Below are positions 22,651 to 32,780 of a stretch of 64,000 nucleotides of DNA, piece after piece (position 1 is the first letter of the stretch; each line of letters starts with the position of its first letter). Where the stretch lies: positions 392,501 through 456,500 of the forward strand of contig WPIO01000178.1 in assembly GCA_009760855.2 (NCBI GenBank). Direction: 5' to 3'. Origin of the DNA: Cristatella mucedo (taxonomy: Eukaryota; Bryozoa; Phylactolaemata; Cristatellidae). Position numbers and translations under genes: made by a program. Under the pieces are notes generated by a model that saw only the letters and a program-made list of their open reading frames with translations, did not search any database and was not told the DNA's origin.

Positions 22651-22657
<7 letters not shown>

Positions 22658-22727
<70 letters not shown>
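22658..22727. repeat. (CT)n microsatellite
   Basis: Pure CT for about 70 bp, embedded in a decayed B-like tail (aacttaatctctctc). Confidence 0.95.
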
Positions 22728-22728
<1 letters not shown>

Positions 22729-22902
22729 AACCCCCTAAACTTAATCTCTCTCTCTCTATCTCTAAGCACTTTATCGTGCTGTAAATGAAGCATTTGAACA
22801 TTTGGTTAGTGATAGAATGAAGCATTTGGTTAGTGATAGAATGCATGCATAGACACAAAAACGAATGCGTAAGCACAAAACAAGACAACCGACAAATAAT
22901 GA

Positions 22903-23190
22903 TAATAGTAACAATAATAATATTGCACTTGATAAAGCGCCCTCCGAGAACTCAATCTCTTTCTAGGCGCTTTATATTTGCTGCAAGGCGCTTTAGAGCA
23001 AAGACTGTTAGATGACCAAGCCGTGAGTTACAGAAATCGAGATGGGACGTAACCAATGCATTGACCAACTTGAATGTAGTTTCACCGTCAAAGCAGGCCC
23101 GACTTTTTGCACTGTTCTGTGGCTGACAGTGGGCAGAATTGATAGTGAAACTAACGTGGTCGTATAGCAAAAGATCTCTTAGGAAAGGGA
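22903..23190 (-). mobile_element. LINE family B fragment
   Basis: It has the B tail at 22921-22985. Upstream on the minus strand it encodes KLVNALVTSHLDFCNSRL, the conserved CR1/L2 segment after the RT palm, preceded by VSFTINSAHC. The part between this and the tail is deleted. Confidence 0.8.
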
Positions 23191-23817
23191 CACGCAGATT
23201 TCGTTCAGATGCTACAAGTTATACACTTGCAGAGTCCATTTGAATGAAAATTTGAATAATGGCCTAATCTTGAATAATAATTTAATTTATTTATTAATAT
23301 TTTAACTTTGCAATTCCAATAATGGCCTAAATTTGAATAATGGTGTCTAAATGGAATCAGTCCATTTGAAGGGATATCCCATTTCTATGGAACACTACGC
23401 TTGACCACAACTGATAAGAAAGAATGCTGTAGAATCTCTCTGGGGAAACACCTTCAAGTCTTCGAGCCTAAACCGCGTCGCCAGATGAACCTGGCAATAG
23501 GCCAATAAGCCAGAGAGCCCAGTAGCCGCCAGGAAAGGGCTATTAAACCTCCGAAGGAGTGGCTGAACGCAGGTTTCATTTTGTACAAAGGGCGGGCTCG
23601 AGCGGCTTTAATTTTGTTTGGTACAACCCACAGCCCCGTCCCTTCAGTCGAACTCGGGGGGTGGGGGGCGTGTGCTGTTTAGCTCGACCGAGCCCTGCAA
23701 GGAGAAAACGGAAATGGCGCACTGGCGGAAAAGGACACGGCTACTGCAGGCATAGGCTAAATCGCGCTGCGATATACTTGGGGGAGGAGCGGCAAAGCAC
23801 AAGAAAGGGCAAGCAGA

Positions 23818-23878
23818 TTAAGTTCTCTGAGGGACGCTTTATCAAGTGCATTATTATTATTATTACTATTATTATTAT
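23818..23878 (+). mobile_element. LINE family B tail, plus orientation
   Basis: agattaagttctctgaggga, then cgctttatcaagtgcatt and (att)n. It is only the last 60 nt of the family. Confidence 0.8.
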
Positions 23879-23879
23879 A

Positions 23880-25090
23880 AGCATATCCAGAAAAGCTGAA
23901 TGCGAAAACGAATAATACGAAATAATACGAAACGGTTTCCTCGCGATACCTACCTAGCAAAATATTACTGTCGAGATGAGATTGAAATGGATGAGCGAAA
24001 ATGGATGCCCTTCTACGGGCTGCGACTAAGAGGCGGAGAGTGAACAAGCTGCGTGCAGCCGAGCGCCCCGCTGAGAGAAAAAATATAACTGTCAGCTAAT
24101 TTGACAGCCTCGTTTGTTAAGCTGCAGAACTGAATGCCCGCCGCTGCTGCTGCTGCGGTGGCGGCCCTGCGTCAGCCTCTGACCTTGAGCCCCTCGCCGG
24201 GCGAAAACCGACGCCGTCTCGTTCAGCGCATATACATGAAGCTAGGAGCGCGTAGCGTACGGGCATCGCAGGCCTGGCGGAAATTGCTTGCGCATGCCGG
24301 CAGTAGAGTTAATATCCTGCTAGTCTCACGCGTAGCCTGCCCGGAACACGGGGGCCAGTAGCTCTAATGGCGGCGAGTGCTTAGGCGCGTACGTACTGCA
24401 AGCTATATTCCGTGAGGCTTGGAAACAATGAAATAAAGCTCTCGAAGGTCAAGGAATTTGCGAGAACGGGTGTAAATGGCAATTACCCCACCGAGGTAGT
24501 AAAGCAGGTATCGAACCTTCACGTTTTTAAATTAGAGTACGCGAGTCCGTGAGCGTGTCGATGGGTAAACACAGGTCGCCGGAGTCAGACTTGCTGTGGT
24601 GCCCTTTTCACACCGCGGCGACCGTACAGCTAACACGAGGGACTTGCCGACAAAAATGGAGAGGAGATAACTTATATTAATTTACACAAGTCGATGCGCT
24701 ATGCGCTCGCGCACTTGAAATTGAACTCAGATCGCACTGGTTTTTTGTGTCAATTGTTTTCGATCTGATAGGCGATAAAGGAGAATTTTGAGATGCTCTT
24801 TCCGAATTTGTAACTCGTTTTAATTAAGAACGTTAGGATTGTTGACAATTTGCTTGTTTACTCTACAATGCTTTCATATGGGATACATTAAGTGTTTACA
24901 GTTTTTTAATAATAATATCATCTAGATTGGGTATAATTTAATGTAAGTCTTTCTTCATTTATTCAAATGGTTTTAAAACTGCCACTTCGTCGACTTTCCT
25001 TTATGCTCAGCAACGGGATTGTGGCGCTTCCGGCGGGGGGCCCCAGCAGTAATCGGCCATCATGATAACACTCCGGAGGCCTTGGTGTCT
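23880..25090. other. No gene recognised
   Basis: It is GC-rich at 24120-24360 (gctgctgctgctgcgg), then AT-richer single-copy-looking DNA. No splice-supported coding segment was seen. Confidence 0.4.
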
Positions 25091-25093
25091 ACG

Positions 25094-25960
25094 CTACATT
25101 TTAAATATGTCCCGATGGAACCTCTCAATCTGTTTCTGGCTTAATGTTCCTAAATATGACGCGAAATAGTCAAGGTGAGAGTTTAAAATACTGTGTATCT
25201 GAACACTCATTCTTCTGCCAAGTGCCGTATAGCGTTGAATCATGCTCTCGACGATTTTCGTGAAGTCAGCAGACTTGCGATTGCCGAGAAAGTTCTTAAC
25301 CGCAGGTTTAAATCCACTCCAGGCCTTCAACTCTAACCAATCATTTGATGTAACTGCGTGTCGTTAAACGATTCTCTGATCTTTGGTACAATAAAAATGG
25401 CAGCCTGTGTCTGTGTCTCGCTAATTTGTTTTCTTGTAAGTACTTAAAGGTATCACCGTCTTGATACAAAGCCTTAACGTAGTTTTTTATCAGTCCAAGC
25501 TGTATGTGAAAGAAAGGAAGTTGCACTTTCTCGCGGCCGACGAGACGGCCGCTCTCGAACGCTGTCACTCCCAGACACAAAATGCGTTCGCTCTGGCCAG
25601 TCTTTCTTTCGGTAAATGGAGAGCATCAGCGCGCGACATATCCCATGGAATTAAAAAGCACGGATGTTTTGTGTAGCTACCTTGAAGAATAAGCAGATGG
25701 GCAATGACCTTTTAATCGCCGTACGCCTGCCACATACGTTGATCATATTTCCTTTTAACGAGAAGTATTTTCACGTTTCCCCAAGTCTCTTTCACCTGTA
25801 CAGAATGTGCAACCGGCCAAGAGGAAAGTTCATTTCCATTATGAAGTAAAACTCACTTTAAACTGCGGTTTGATGAATCAACGAAGAGTCTCCACTCAGC
25901 TGTATCAATAGCACTTTTCCATTTGGTTAACTTGACCTTCGACGCTATTGCAATAGACCA
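25094..25960 (-). pseudogene. Broken copy of a multicopy invertebrate transposon-like gene
   Basis: The minus strand carries, in order, pieces of one protein in different frames: AEWRLFVDSSNRSLK and HNGN (about 25930-25830), LKVIAHLL..GSYTKHPCFL (about 25740-25660), FHIQLGLIKNYVKAL (about 25530-25480), KNFLGNRKSADFTKIVESMI (about 25290-25240) and SHLDYFASYLG..ERFHRDI (about 25170-25100). I recognise this motif order from repetitive 'uncharacterised' proteins in arthropod, hydrozoan and other invertebrate genomes, and it looks transposon-derived. I cannot name the superfamily. Stops and frameshifts make it a pseudogene. No terminal repeats were found. Confidence 0.7.
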
Positions 25961-26249
25961 GTGAATCCTACCTCGAAAAGTACGGAAGAAGCTCTTTTTC
26001 AAGATATCTGTACCGCAAAAATGTAGCACCAGATCAATTTTCTACAAGTTTCATTTTTCAGGAAGAGGCAACAATGTTTTTATCATCTAATCTTGACCGT
26101 CTTACAGTGATTATTTTCCTCGATTTCTCGCGGGTACACTCTCGTACCCTTTAGGTATTGCGGTGCCATTCCCCGACGTTACAGAGGTTTCGTCCACGGC
26201 GGTCCATCGTGCTGGCCCTTTTGTGGCGAATCCTTTTCAGCGGCCATTT

Positions 26250-26960
26250 ACAAAGGCATTAGCTACTCATCCGGGCCCGTGCGCTTGTTTCGGGTGGCAC
26301 GCGGCGAGCTGGCCTTGAAGAGCAGCCGGCGCCGGCGTGCTCGGCTATCATCCGGTCGTCATCAGACGCGACATTCGTTTCGGAAAGCTGGAGGTTAAGG
26401 GCGCCGCGAATCACTGTCAAGCGCTTGCAGATGTCATTGTCAAATGTAGGATGAAAGGAAAACCCGGGAATGAATGAAGACGATGAGCATTCCCTGCGGC
26501 GGTTCAGGTGACAGAATTCTCCGCAGACCAACATTTTTTTCATCGCAGAACGAGCGCCTTGATTTCCATGTTTTCTTGAACAGCGGCGATCGTAGTTTCT
26601 GGTCTGTCGTTACGCGTCGCTCAAGTCGGTACAATGCAAACTACGTCGCACGATGCGTCGTCGCTGCATCGTGCTGTCACTGTAAGAGCACCTGCATGCG
26701 TCGGTCCCTGCGATCGACGGCGGCGACGCATCGAGGCGGTCGCGTAGGAGAGACGACATCGTCGAGCCGCCGTCTCAAGCAGGTCAACCAAATGGCCGAC
26801 GCCCTGCGAATGCCCAGCGCGTCGCGAAAGAAATTAGTCTCTTATGTCGCCCTCTCAATCTTTTTTTCAAGTTCTTCTAATGAGGCAAACGTGGCGCAAA
26901 GCAGAAATGGTGGCGAAGAGGCGTCTACTTCGATTGCTTATTCGACCAGCTGACTCTAAT
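26250..26960. other. GC-rich stretch, no gene confirmed
   Basis: Open on both strands but with no motif I recognise. It could be a 5' exon or promoter of the zinc-finger gene. No donor that fits the 35466 exon could be chosen with confidence. Confidence 0.3.
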
Positions 26961-27065
26961 GCATCACACCTTACCAGAAAATCCGACGCATCCCGGTAGT
27001 CATATCTGGTGTCTTCGCCATACGGACGTAAATACTCCCGTAAATACTTTGAATGCGCGTGTAAG

Positions 27066-27200
27066 GTGCTCAGGCCGCGATAGCCCTGGAAGTAAGATGC
27101 TCGCTCTTCACGACCGAGGACGTGGGTTCGAATCTTGCAGTCAGGGCGATCCCGCATTGCCAACTGCAAGCAGCAGTGGCGAAGGCCGCTAAACACCTTC
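27066..27200 (+). mobile_element. Diverged S2-like SINE
   Basis: cacgaccgaggacgtgggtt and cgaatcttgcag (B box), gggcgatcccgcattgccaa, then gcagtggcgaaggccgctaa acaccttctaccgctac, which parallels the S2 3' end. Its end lies about 25 bp before the 11-bp minisatellite. Confidence 0.65.
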
Positions 27201-27223
27201 TACCGCTACGAGCATCTCACAAA

Positions 27224-27972
27224 GCTCGCTGTGGGCTCGCTGTGGGCTCGCTGTGGGCTCGCTGTGGGCTCGCTGTGGGCTCGCTGTGGGCTCGCTGTGG
27301 GCTCGCTGTGGGCTCGCTGTGGGCTCGCTGTGGGCTCGCTGGGGGCTCGCTGTGGGCTCGCGGTGGGCTCGCTGTGGGCTCGCTGTGGGCTCGCTGTGGG
27401 CTGTGGGCTCGCTCGCTGTGGGCTCGCTGTGGGCTCGCTGTGGGCTTCGTGTGGGCTCGCTGTGGGCTCGCTGTGGGCTCGCTGTGGGTGGGCTCGCTGT
27501 GGGCTCGCTGTGGGGGCTCGCTGTGGGCTCGCTGTGGGCTCGCTGTGGGCTCGTGGGCTCGCTGTGGCTCGCTGTGGGCTCGCTGTGGGCTCGCTGTGGG
27601 CTCGCTGTGGGCTGTGGGCTCGCTGTGGGCTCGCTGTGTCGCTGTGGGCTCGCTGTGGGCTCGCTGTGGGCTCGCTGTGGGGCTCGCTGTGGGCTCGCTG
27701 TGGGCTCGCTGTGGGCTCTCGCTGTGGGCTCGCTGTGGGCTCGCTGTGGGCTCGCTGTGGGCTCGCTGTGGGCTCGCTGTGGGCTCGCTGTGGGCTCGCT
27801 GTGGGCTCGCTGTGGGCTCGCTGTGGGCTCGCTGTGGGCTCGCTGTGGGCTCGCTGTGGGCTCGCTGTGGGCTCGCTGTGGGCTCGCTGTGGGCTCGCTG
27901 TGGGCTCGCTGTGGGCTCGCTGTGGGCTCGCTGTGGGCTCGCTGTGGGCTCGCTGTGGGCTCGCTGTGGGCC
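27224..27972. repeat. 11-bp minisatellite (GTGGGCTCGCT)n, ~68 copies
   Basis: The first 10 units and the last 23 or so are almost perfect. Between about 27340 and 27720 units are shortened or lengthened (gggggctcg, gtgggtgggctcg, tggctcg, tgtcgctg). An 11-bp unit shifts the frame at each copy, so most frames stay open by construction and the ORFs are artefacts. Confidence 0.98.
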
Positions 27973-28377
27973 GAGTCGCAGTAGTACCGTCACAGCAGAA
28001 GACCACAATGCGCCATCTCGCTGCTGGACGAGCGGCCGCGAAAGAAACCTTGGCCACGTGACGCTAGTGCGCCATCTTTCGGAGTGACGGACTTTCTCGC
28101 TTCAATTAGTAGAGACGCAAATGAGGCATTTAAATCCGGACGTCGTACGCCTAGTCGTAGGGAAATCGACGTCCGGGACCGGACAAGTAGCCGCTCCGTA
28201 ATAATAGTAGCAGCACAAAATTTACGTCGTGCCCAAAGAAGTCCGAGCTAAGAGTTTCCCGGGGCTCAGTGTAGCCTGCTGTCCCGAGCTCTTACAATAA
28301 AAGTCTAAACGTCAGAGTAGACGGAGCTTTGATGCAAGCCTTGTCGCACACCCCGTCGATCCGGTCGGTGCCGGGCG

Positions 28378-28427
28378 GGAGCAGAACGCGTCGGTGCCGG
28401 TCGACCGGCACCGACGCGTTCTGCTCC
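28378..28427. repeat. Perfect 50-bp palindrome
   Basis: Two 25-nt arms meet at GTCGAC with no loop. The left arm starts ggagcagaacgcgtcggtg and the right arm is its exact reverse complement. Confidence 0.98.
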
Positions 28428-28459
28428 AGCCCGCCCACAGGGCTGCTGCTGCTGACTGA

Positions 28460-28487
28460 GATGCACCGGACACGTCTCCGGTGCATC
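28460..28487. repeat. Inverted repeat, 11-bp arms, 6-nt loop
   Basis: gatgcaccgga, loop cacgtc, tccggtgcatc, 32 bp after the 50-bp palindrome. The flanks ctgact and ctgagag extend weakly. Confidence 0.95.
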
Positions 28488-28585
28488 GCTGAGAGAAACT
28501 TCCCGACGGTCAAGCTGGAGGAATGTAAAAAATAATAACATTAATGGCGACAGAAAAAGTCACAAGAAATGCGCGCGACGCCCAG

Positions 28586-28599
28586 AGAGAGAGAGAAAG

Positions 28600-28643
<44 letters not shown>

Positions 28644-28710
28644 GACAGAGAGAGACAGAGAGAGAGAGAGAGACAGAGAGAGACAGAGAGAGACAGAGAG
28701 AGAAAGAGAG

Positions 28711-28744
<34 letters not shown>

Positions 28745-28830
28745 GAGAGAGAGAGAGCATGACAGAGCAAGACAGAGCATGACAGAGCAAGACAGAGCAA
28801 GACAGAGCAAGAGCGAGAGAGCGAGGCAGA
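28586..28830. repeat. (GA)n / (GACA)-interspersed tract
   Basis: agagag with interspersed cagagagaga, then a run of gacagagcaa/gacagagcat units at 28759-28815. Arg/Glu ORFs here are artefacts. Confidence 0.95.
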
Positions 28831-29131
28831 GAGAGACGACAGACACACAGGGAGCAAAATCAATGTCAGGGCACTTTATGTACGCTGGAAATGAGGCGAG
28901 TCGGCCTCTCGCGCGCTAACGCCCTCTACATGCAGTACGACGCGCCTGCCGGGAAAGAAACCCGAGAGAGAAAAGCGTACAGATTGGGCCGCAGCCGTTC
29001 GGTTACGTTACACGGAAGGCTGGCCCATCGTAATGAGCACGAGGTTCGAGATGACGCTATCGGTGCTTTCGAAAACTGAAAGACGGCCAAAAGACGGGGG
29101 TAGCTTCAAGTACTTGCTAGACTATCGATTA

Positions 29132-29486
<355 letters not shown>

Positions 29487-29658
29487 GCAAGCTCGAGTCG
29501 AGCGGATGGTCGTGCAATGGCCGCCGCCGAGGCGCGCGGCGCCGGTCCCGCTACTTCTCGCGCATCCCGCTCTTGTACGGCTTTGCTTATCACCCGCCTG
29601 CGCTTTTATTCATGCTATTTAAGCTGACCTCTAAGCCCATTTTGCGCCGCTGAGCGGC

Positions 29659-29709
29659 GCTCGAGCGACTGGCAAATATCGCGGCGTTATATTTGCCAGT
29701 CGCTCGAGC
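29659..29709. repeat. Inverted repeat, perfect 21-bp arms, 9-nt loop
   Basis: The arm gctcgagcgactggcaaata plus t, loop cgcggcgtt, exact complement. It is followed by atatgcaaatgaattatatt, which looks like the S1 SINE end. Confidence 0.97.
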
Positions 29710-29819
29710 ATATGCAAATGAATTATATTATATTTTTATGTTTTCTCCGTGAATTCATGACGGCTCGCTACCGTGGGAAAAAGTCGTGATTATATACGTA
29801 TGCCCCTTCATTCCCGTCG

Positions 29820-29925
29820 CTATTACAGTGCTAAAATATATTTGTAATAAATCTTTGTAAATTAAAATGTATGTTGTAAAAATAAAATTTGCAATAAAAA
29901 TTTATTTTAAATTTGAAATTCCAAT
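29820..29925. other. AT-rich segment
   Basis: Repeated aataaa/attaaa-like words (aataaatc, aataaaat, aataaaaa). It could hold a polyadenylation site, but no gene ends here. Confidence 0.4.
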
Positions 29926-30425
29926 TACCCCGTTAGGGCCTAACGAAAATCCTTTGAACTGTCTTAGCAACGCTCGGCTTACCCACGCGAGGTGCCTATC
30001 GTTCGGACCATGCGTGGCCACAAGAGAGCCACCGCGCGCCTCGTTTTCATAAGCAAAAATATTCAAAATGAATATGAAATAGTTCCAAGACAAACTATAA
30101 ATCCCCCGGCTATTTTAGCGTAAACTAATTTCGATGCTGTCCTGTACATTTTTATCAATGACTTTCATTTGTATACGTACGAACAAACAAACGCATTTGA
30201 CCTCGTCCTTCAGCGAAAGCATCACCCACTCTTTTTAGTGCCCGGCTTGAGAACTAATTTTTCATCACTTAGCCTTGTGGAACTCTTCAGATACCCTTTT
30301 TTTATCGGTCCCGATTTCTCTATACCAGCTGCATATGCCAGTGCGCGTGCGCCACTAGTTTGGCGATGTAAACCTTATTTGGTTATTACATTTACTCACC
30401 CACAGCTTTTCCCCTTTATTAGATA

Positions 30426-30445
30426 TGTATATATATATATATATC

Positions 30446-30494
<49 letters not shown>
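30426..30494. repeat. (TA)n(TG)n microsatellite
   Basis: atatatat followed by about 22 TG units. Confidence 0.95.
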
Positions 30495-30497
<3 letters not shown>

Positions 30498-30883
30498 ATT
30501 CATGCATGTATTATCTCGAAATGCATATTGGGCTGCAGAGTATCTGCAGCGAGATTTTTTAGTTGCCGTTGCAGTACAGAAAAAACCGTTGTCGCCAACA
30601 TGCTATTTTGCAATTTTGCTGCGCTCTTCAGTTAATTCTGAATGTTCTTAATGTTCGAGCATCACTTTTACTCATCCTTTTCTTTCCCGACCCCCACTTC
30701 AGGCTTAAGCGTTGATGCACAAAAGCCGAGCGGGAATTTTTACAAAGTCTTAAATTGGCTGAGGTGATAAATCTTCTAGTTCTTTGAGGAAAATTATCAT
30801 AGCTAGAAAACATTTCACGTCACAATGACCAGACGCTGGGCTCGTCCTAATAAGTGACCAAAATATAGTTTTTAGAGTAGAAG

Positions 30884-30980
30884 GACTAGCCGAGGTCGTG
30901 GGCTCGAGCCCCCGTAGCACATGTGAAGCACCTGAATAGAGATTAAGTTCTCTTATGGCGCTATAAAAATGAATTATATT
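30884..30980 (+). mobile_element. S1 SINE, 5'-truncated
   Basis: It begins at the B box (gaggtcgtgggctcgagccc) and keeps the full tail: gaatagagattaagttctct, tatggcgctataaaaatgaa. It directly abuts the 3' end of the LINE at 30974. Confidence 0.88.
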
Positions 30981-31726
30981 AAGGCTAGAACGTTGCAAAA
31001 CCTAGAGAGGAGTATTTCCGATAGATTAGCCAGATCTGAGATCGATCTGAGAGATAGATCTGAGAGATAGGCTGGAGTCAATGAATGAAGTGACCTAAAA
31101 GTGAGCGACAAAACCTTGAAGTCGATCCGTTGCTTGGCTGGTAGCCAGTGCAGGTCGGCGAGAAGTGGTGTGATGTGGCAACTGCGAAGCTCATGACAGA
31201 CAAGCCTAGCTGCCGAGTTTTGCACCAGCTGTAATCGTCTGATTGCACATGCCGGTAACCCAGTAAGTAGTGAGTTACATAAGTCAAGACGGGATGTCAC
31301 GAATGCGTGGACCAACTTAGACGTGGTACCCTTATCTAAACGGCCCGAACGTTAGCAATATTATGTAGCTAAAAGTAGGCAGACTTGATTTCGGAGCTGA
31401 TGTGGTCGTCTAACGAGAGGTCACTTTGGAACATGACACCTAGATTTCGAACTGATTCAACAGGAGATATGCTTGCAGAGCCAATTTTGAGCGTCAGCCT
31501 TTCCAATTTCTGAATCACACTGGGCTTGCCCATAACTAGCTTGGCCCATTTTGAGGGTTAAGCTTATTGTTCTTCCGATCCGGTCACGTGTTATTCAGAA
31601 TTACAGGTGTAATGCATAGTGTTCATTACAACAATTAAAGTCCTTGAAAAAATCCCAGTTCACATCGCCGTACCGCTAGTTCTCCATATGTGTGACGTTC
31701 ATTTATGCAAACCGTACGACCTTGCA

Positions 31727-32150
31727 TTACTTGAGCACCGGCACATCCGGCGCCTCCAGGAACAGTCTGCCGCCGTCGACGTGCAGGTCCGCGCCGATCT
31801 CGATGCCATAGAGCTCGGATGCGTCCTCCTCGCCTGGCTCGTCCTCATCGTCGAGTCCACGTCGTGGCCCTCGTGTCCGAGGCTCGACAGTCACCCACTA
31901 GGTGAACGTATCGGCGCGGATGTCGCTCAGGCGGCGGTGCCCTAGTGCTGCTTTCCACTGAAGGCGGTTGCAGGTTTACCAATCTCGGTGTACAACTGGT
32001 CATGAAAGCGATTCCGAATCGGGTCCTTCTTCAAGCCCATGATGAACAGCACCAACGAGCACAATACGGCGAATCCCGCAGATTTCGAAGATTCCCGCAG
32101 ATTTCGAAGATTTCGTAGAGAAGCGTGGACTGCTGGGCGCGTGTCACCGG
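31727..32150 (-). pseudogene. Intronless, frameshifted copy of an unidentified membrane-protein gene
   Basis: The minus strand reads QQSTLLYEIFEICG, then after a 19-bp tandem duplication and a frame change GFAVLCSLVLFIMGLKKDP (a likely membrane helix), HDQLYTEIGKP, a frameshift, HRRLSDIRADTFT, a TAG, then an acidic segment (LDDEDEPGEEDASELYGIE), GADLHVDGGRLFLEAPDVPV and a stop at 31727. The pieces follow in order with no intron-sized gaps, so I read it as a processed pseudogene inside the LINE. The alternative, live short exons joined at CACCTAG, fails on phase. The parent gene is not recognised. Confidence 0.5.
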
Positions 32151-32701
32151 TTCAGCCAGTCAGCCCACACACGAGTGGGTCTACTAGCTCAGGAGTATAA
32201 GTTATCTGAAATTTAACATTATACATGTACGGTTGATTTTGAGGGCTGCATTATACCCTGTATTATACAGCTCTGTAGTATACAGGCTCTATACTTACTG
32301 AACAATAGTCAAGCTATCAATTTATGTGAACGGCTAAGTTTTCACTAAGCTAGTAAGATGCTTTCATCAGCGTTAAATTTGAAATCGTGGCCAGGCATCC
32401 TAGTGCAATTGAAGGATTTAAGAGAATGCGATGAGTTGTAAGAAAGGAGCGATCAAAGCACTGGTACAGCTGTGTGTCGTCGGCTTAGAAGTGAAAGCCT
32501 CAATCTTTTTGGCAATTAAATTGGTGAGAGAGAGTACAAATTGAGTAAGCAAGTGGACCGAGTGCAAATCACTGCCTTACCCCATGCATTGAAGGATCCT
32601 TGGATGACATAATATTCACTGAGATAGGACCTAAACCATTGCAGCGCACTGCCAATGATGCCCAGGCCAGATGATTGGCACCCAAGAAGGACTCATAAGA
32701 A

Positions 32702-32780
32702 TAATATTAATAAATTTTACAAAACGCCCTCTGATATTTCAATATCACTCTAGGCGCTTTACAATTTCTGCAAAAGATCA
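32702..32780 (-). mobile_element. LINE B tail-like insertion
   Basis: aataatattaataaatttta, caaaacgccctctgatattt and caatatcactctaggcgctt: a diverged tail that interrupts the RT reading of the surrounding LINE just after DLSTSFDAID. Confidence 0.65.

Noticed and set aside
27122-28087. Long ORFs on both strands (repeating VGSLWARCGLA or SEPTASPQRAH)
   Set aside because: They follow automatically from an 11-bp repeat without stop words; no gene features.
31727-31901. Live terminal exon with acceptor CACCTAG on the minus strand
   Set aside because: The upstream segment ends in a different phase, and the reading continues across the supposed intron apart from single-base shifts and one TAG; a retrocopy explains it better.
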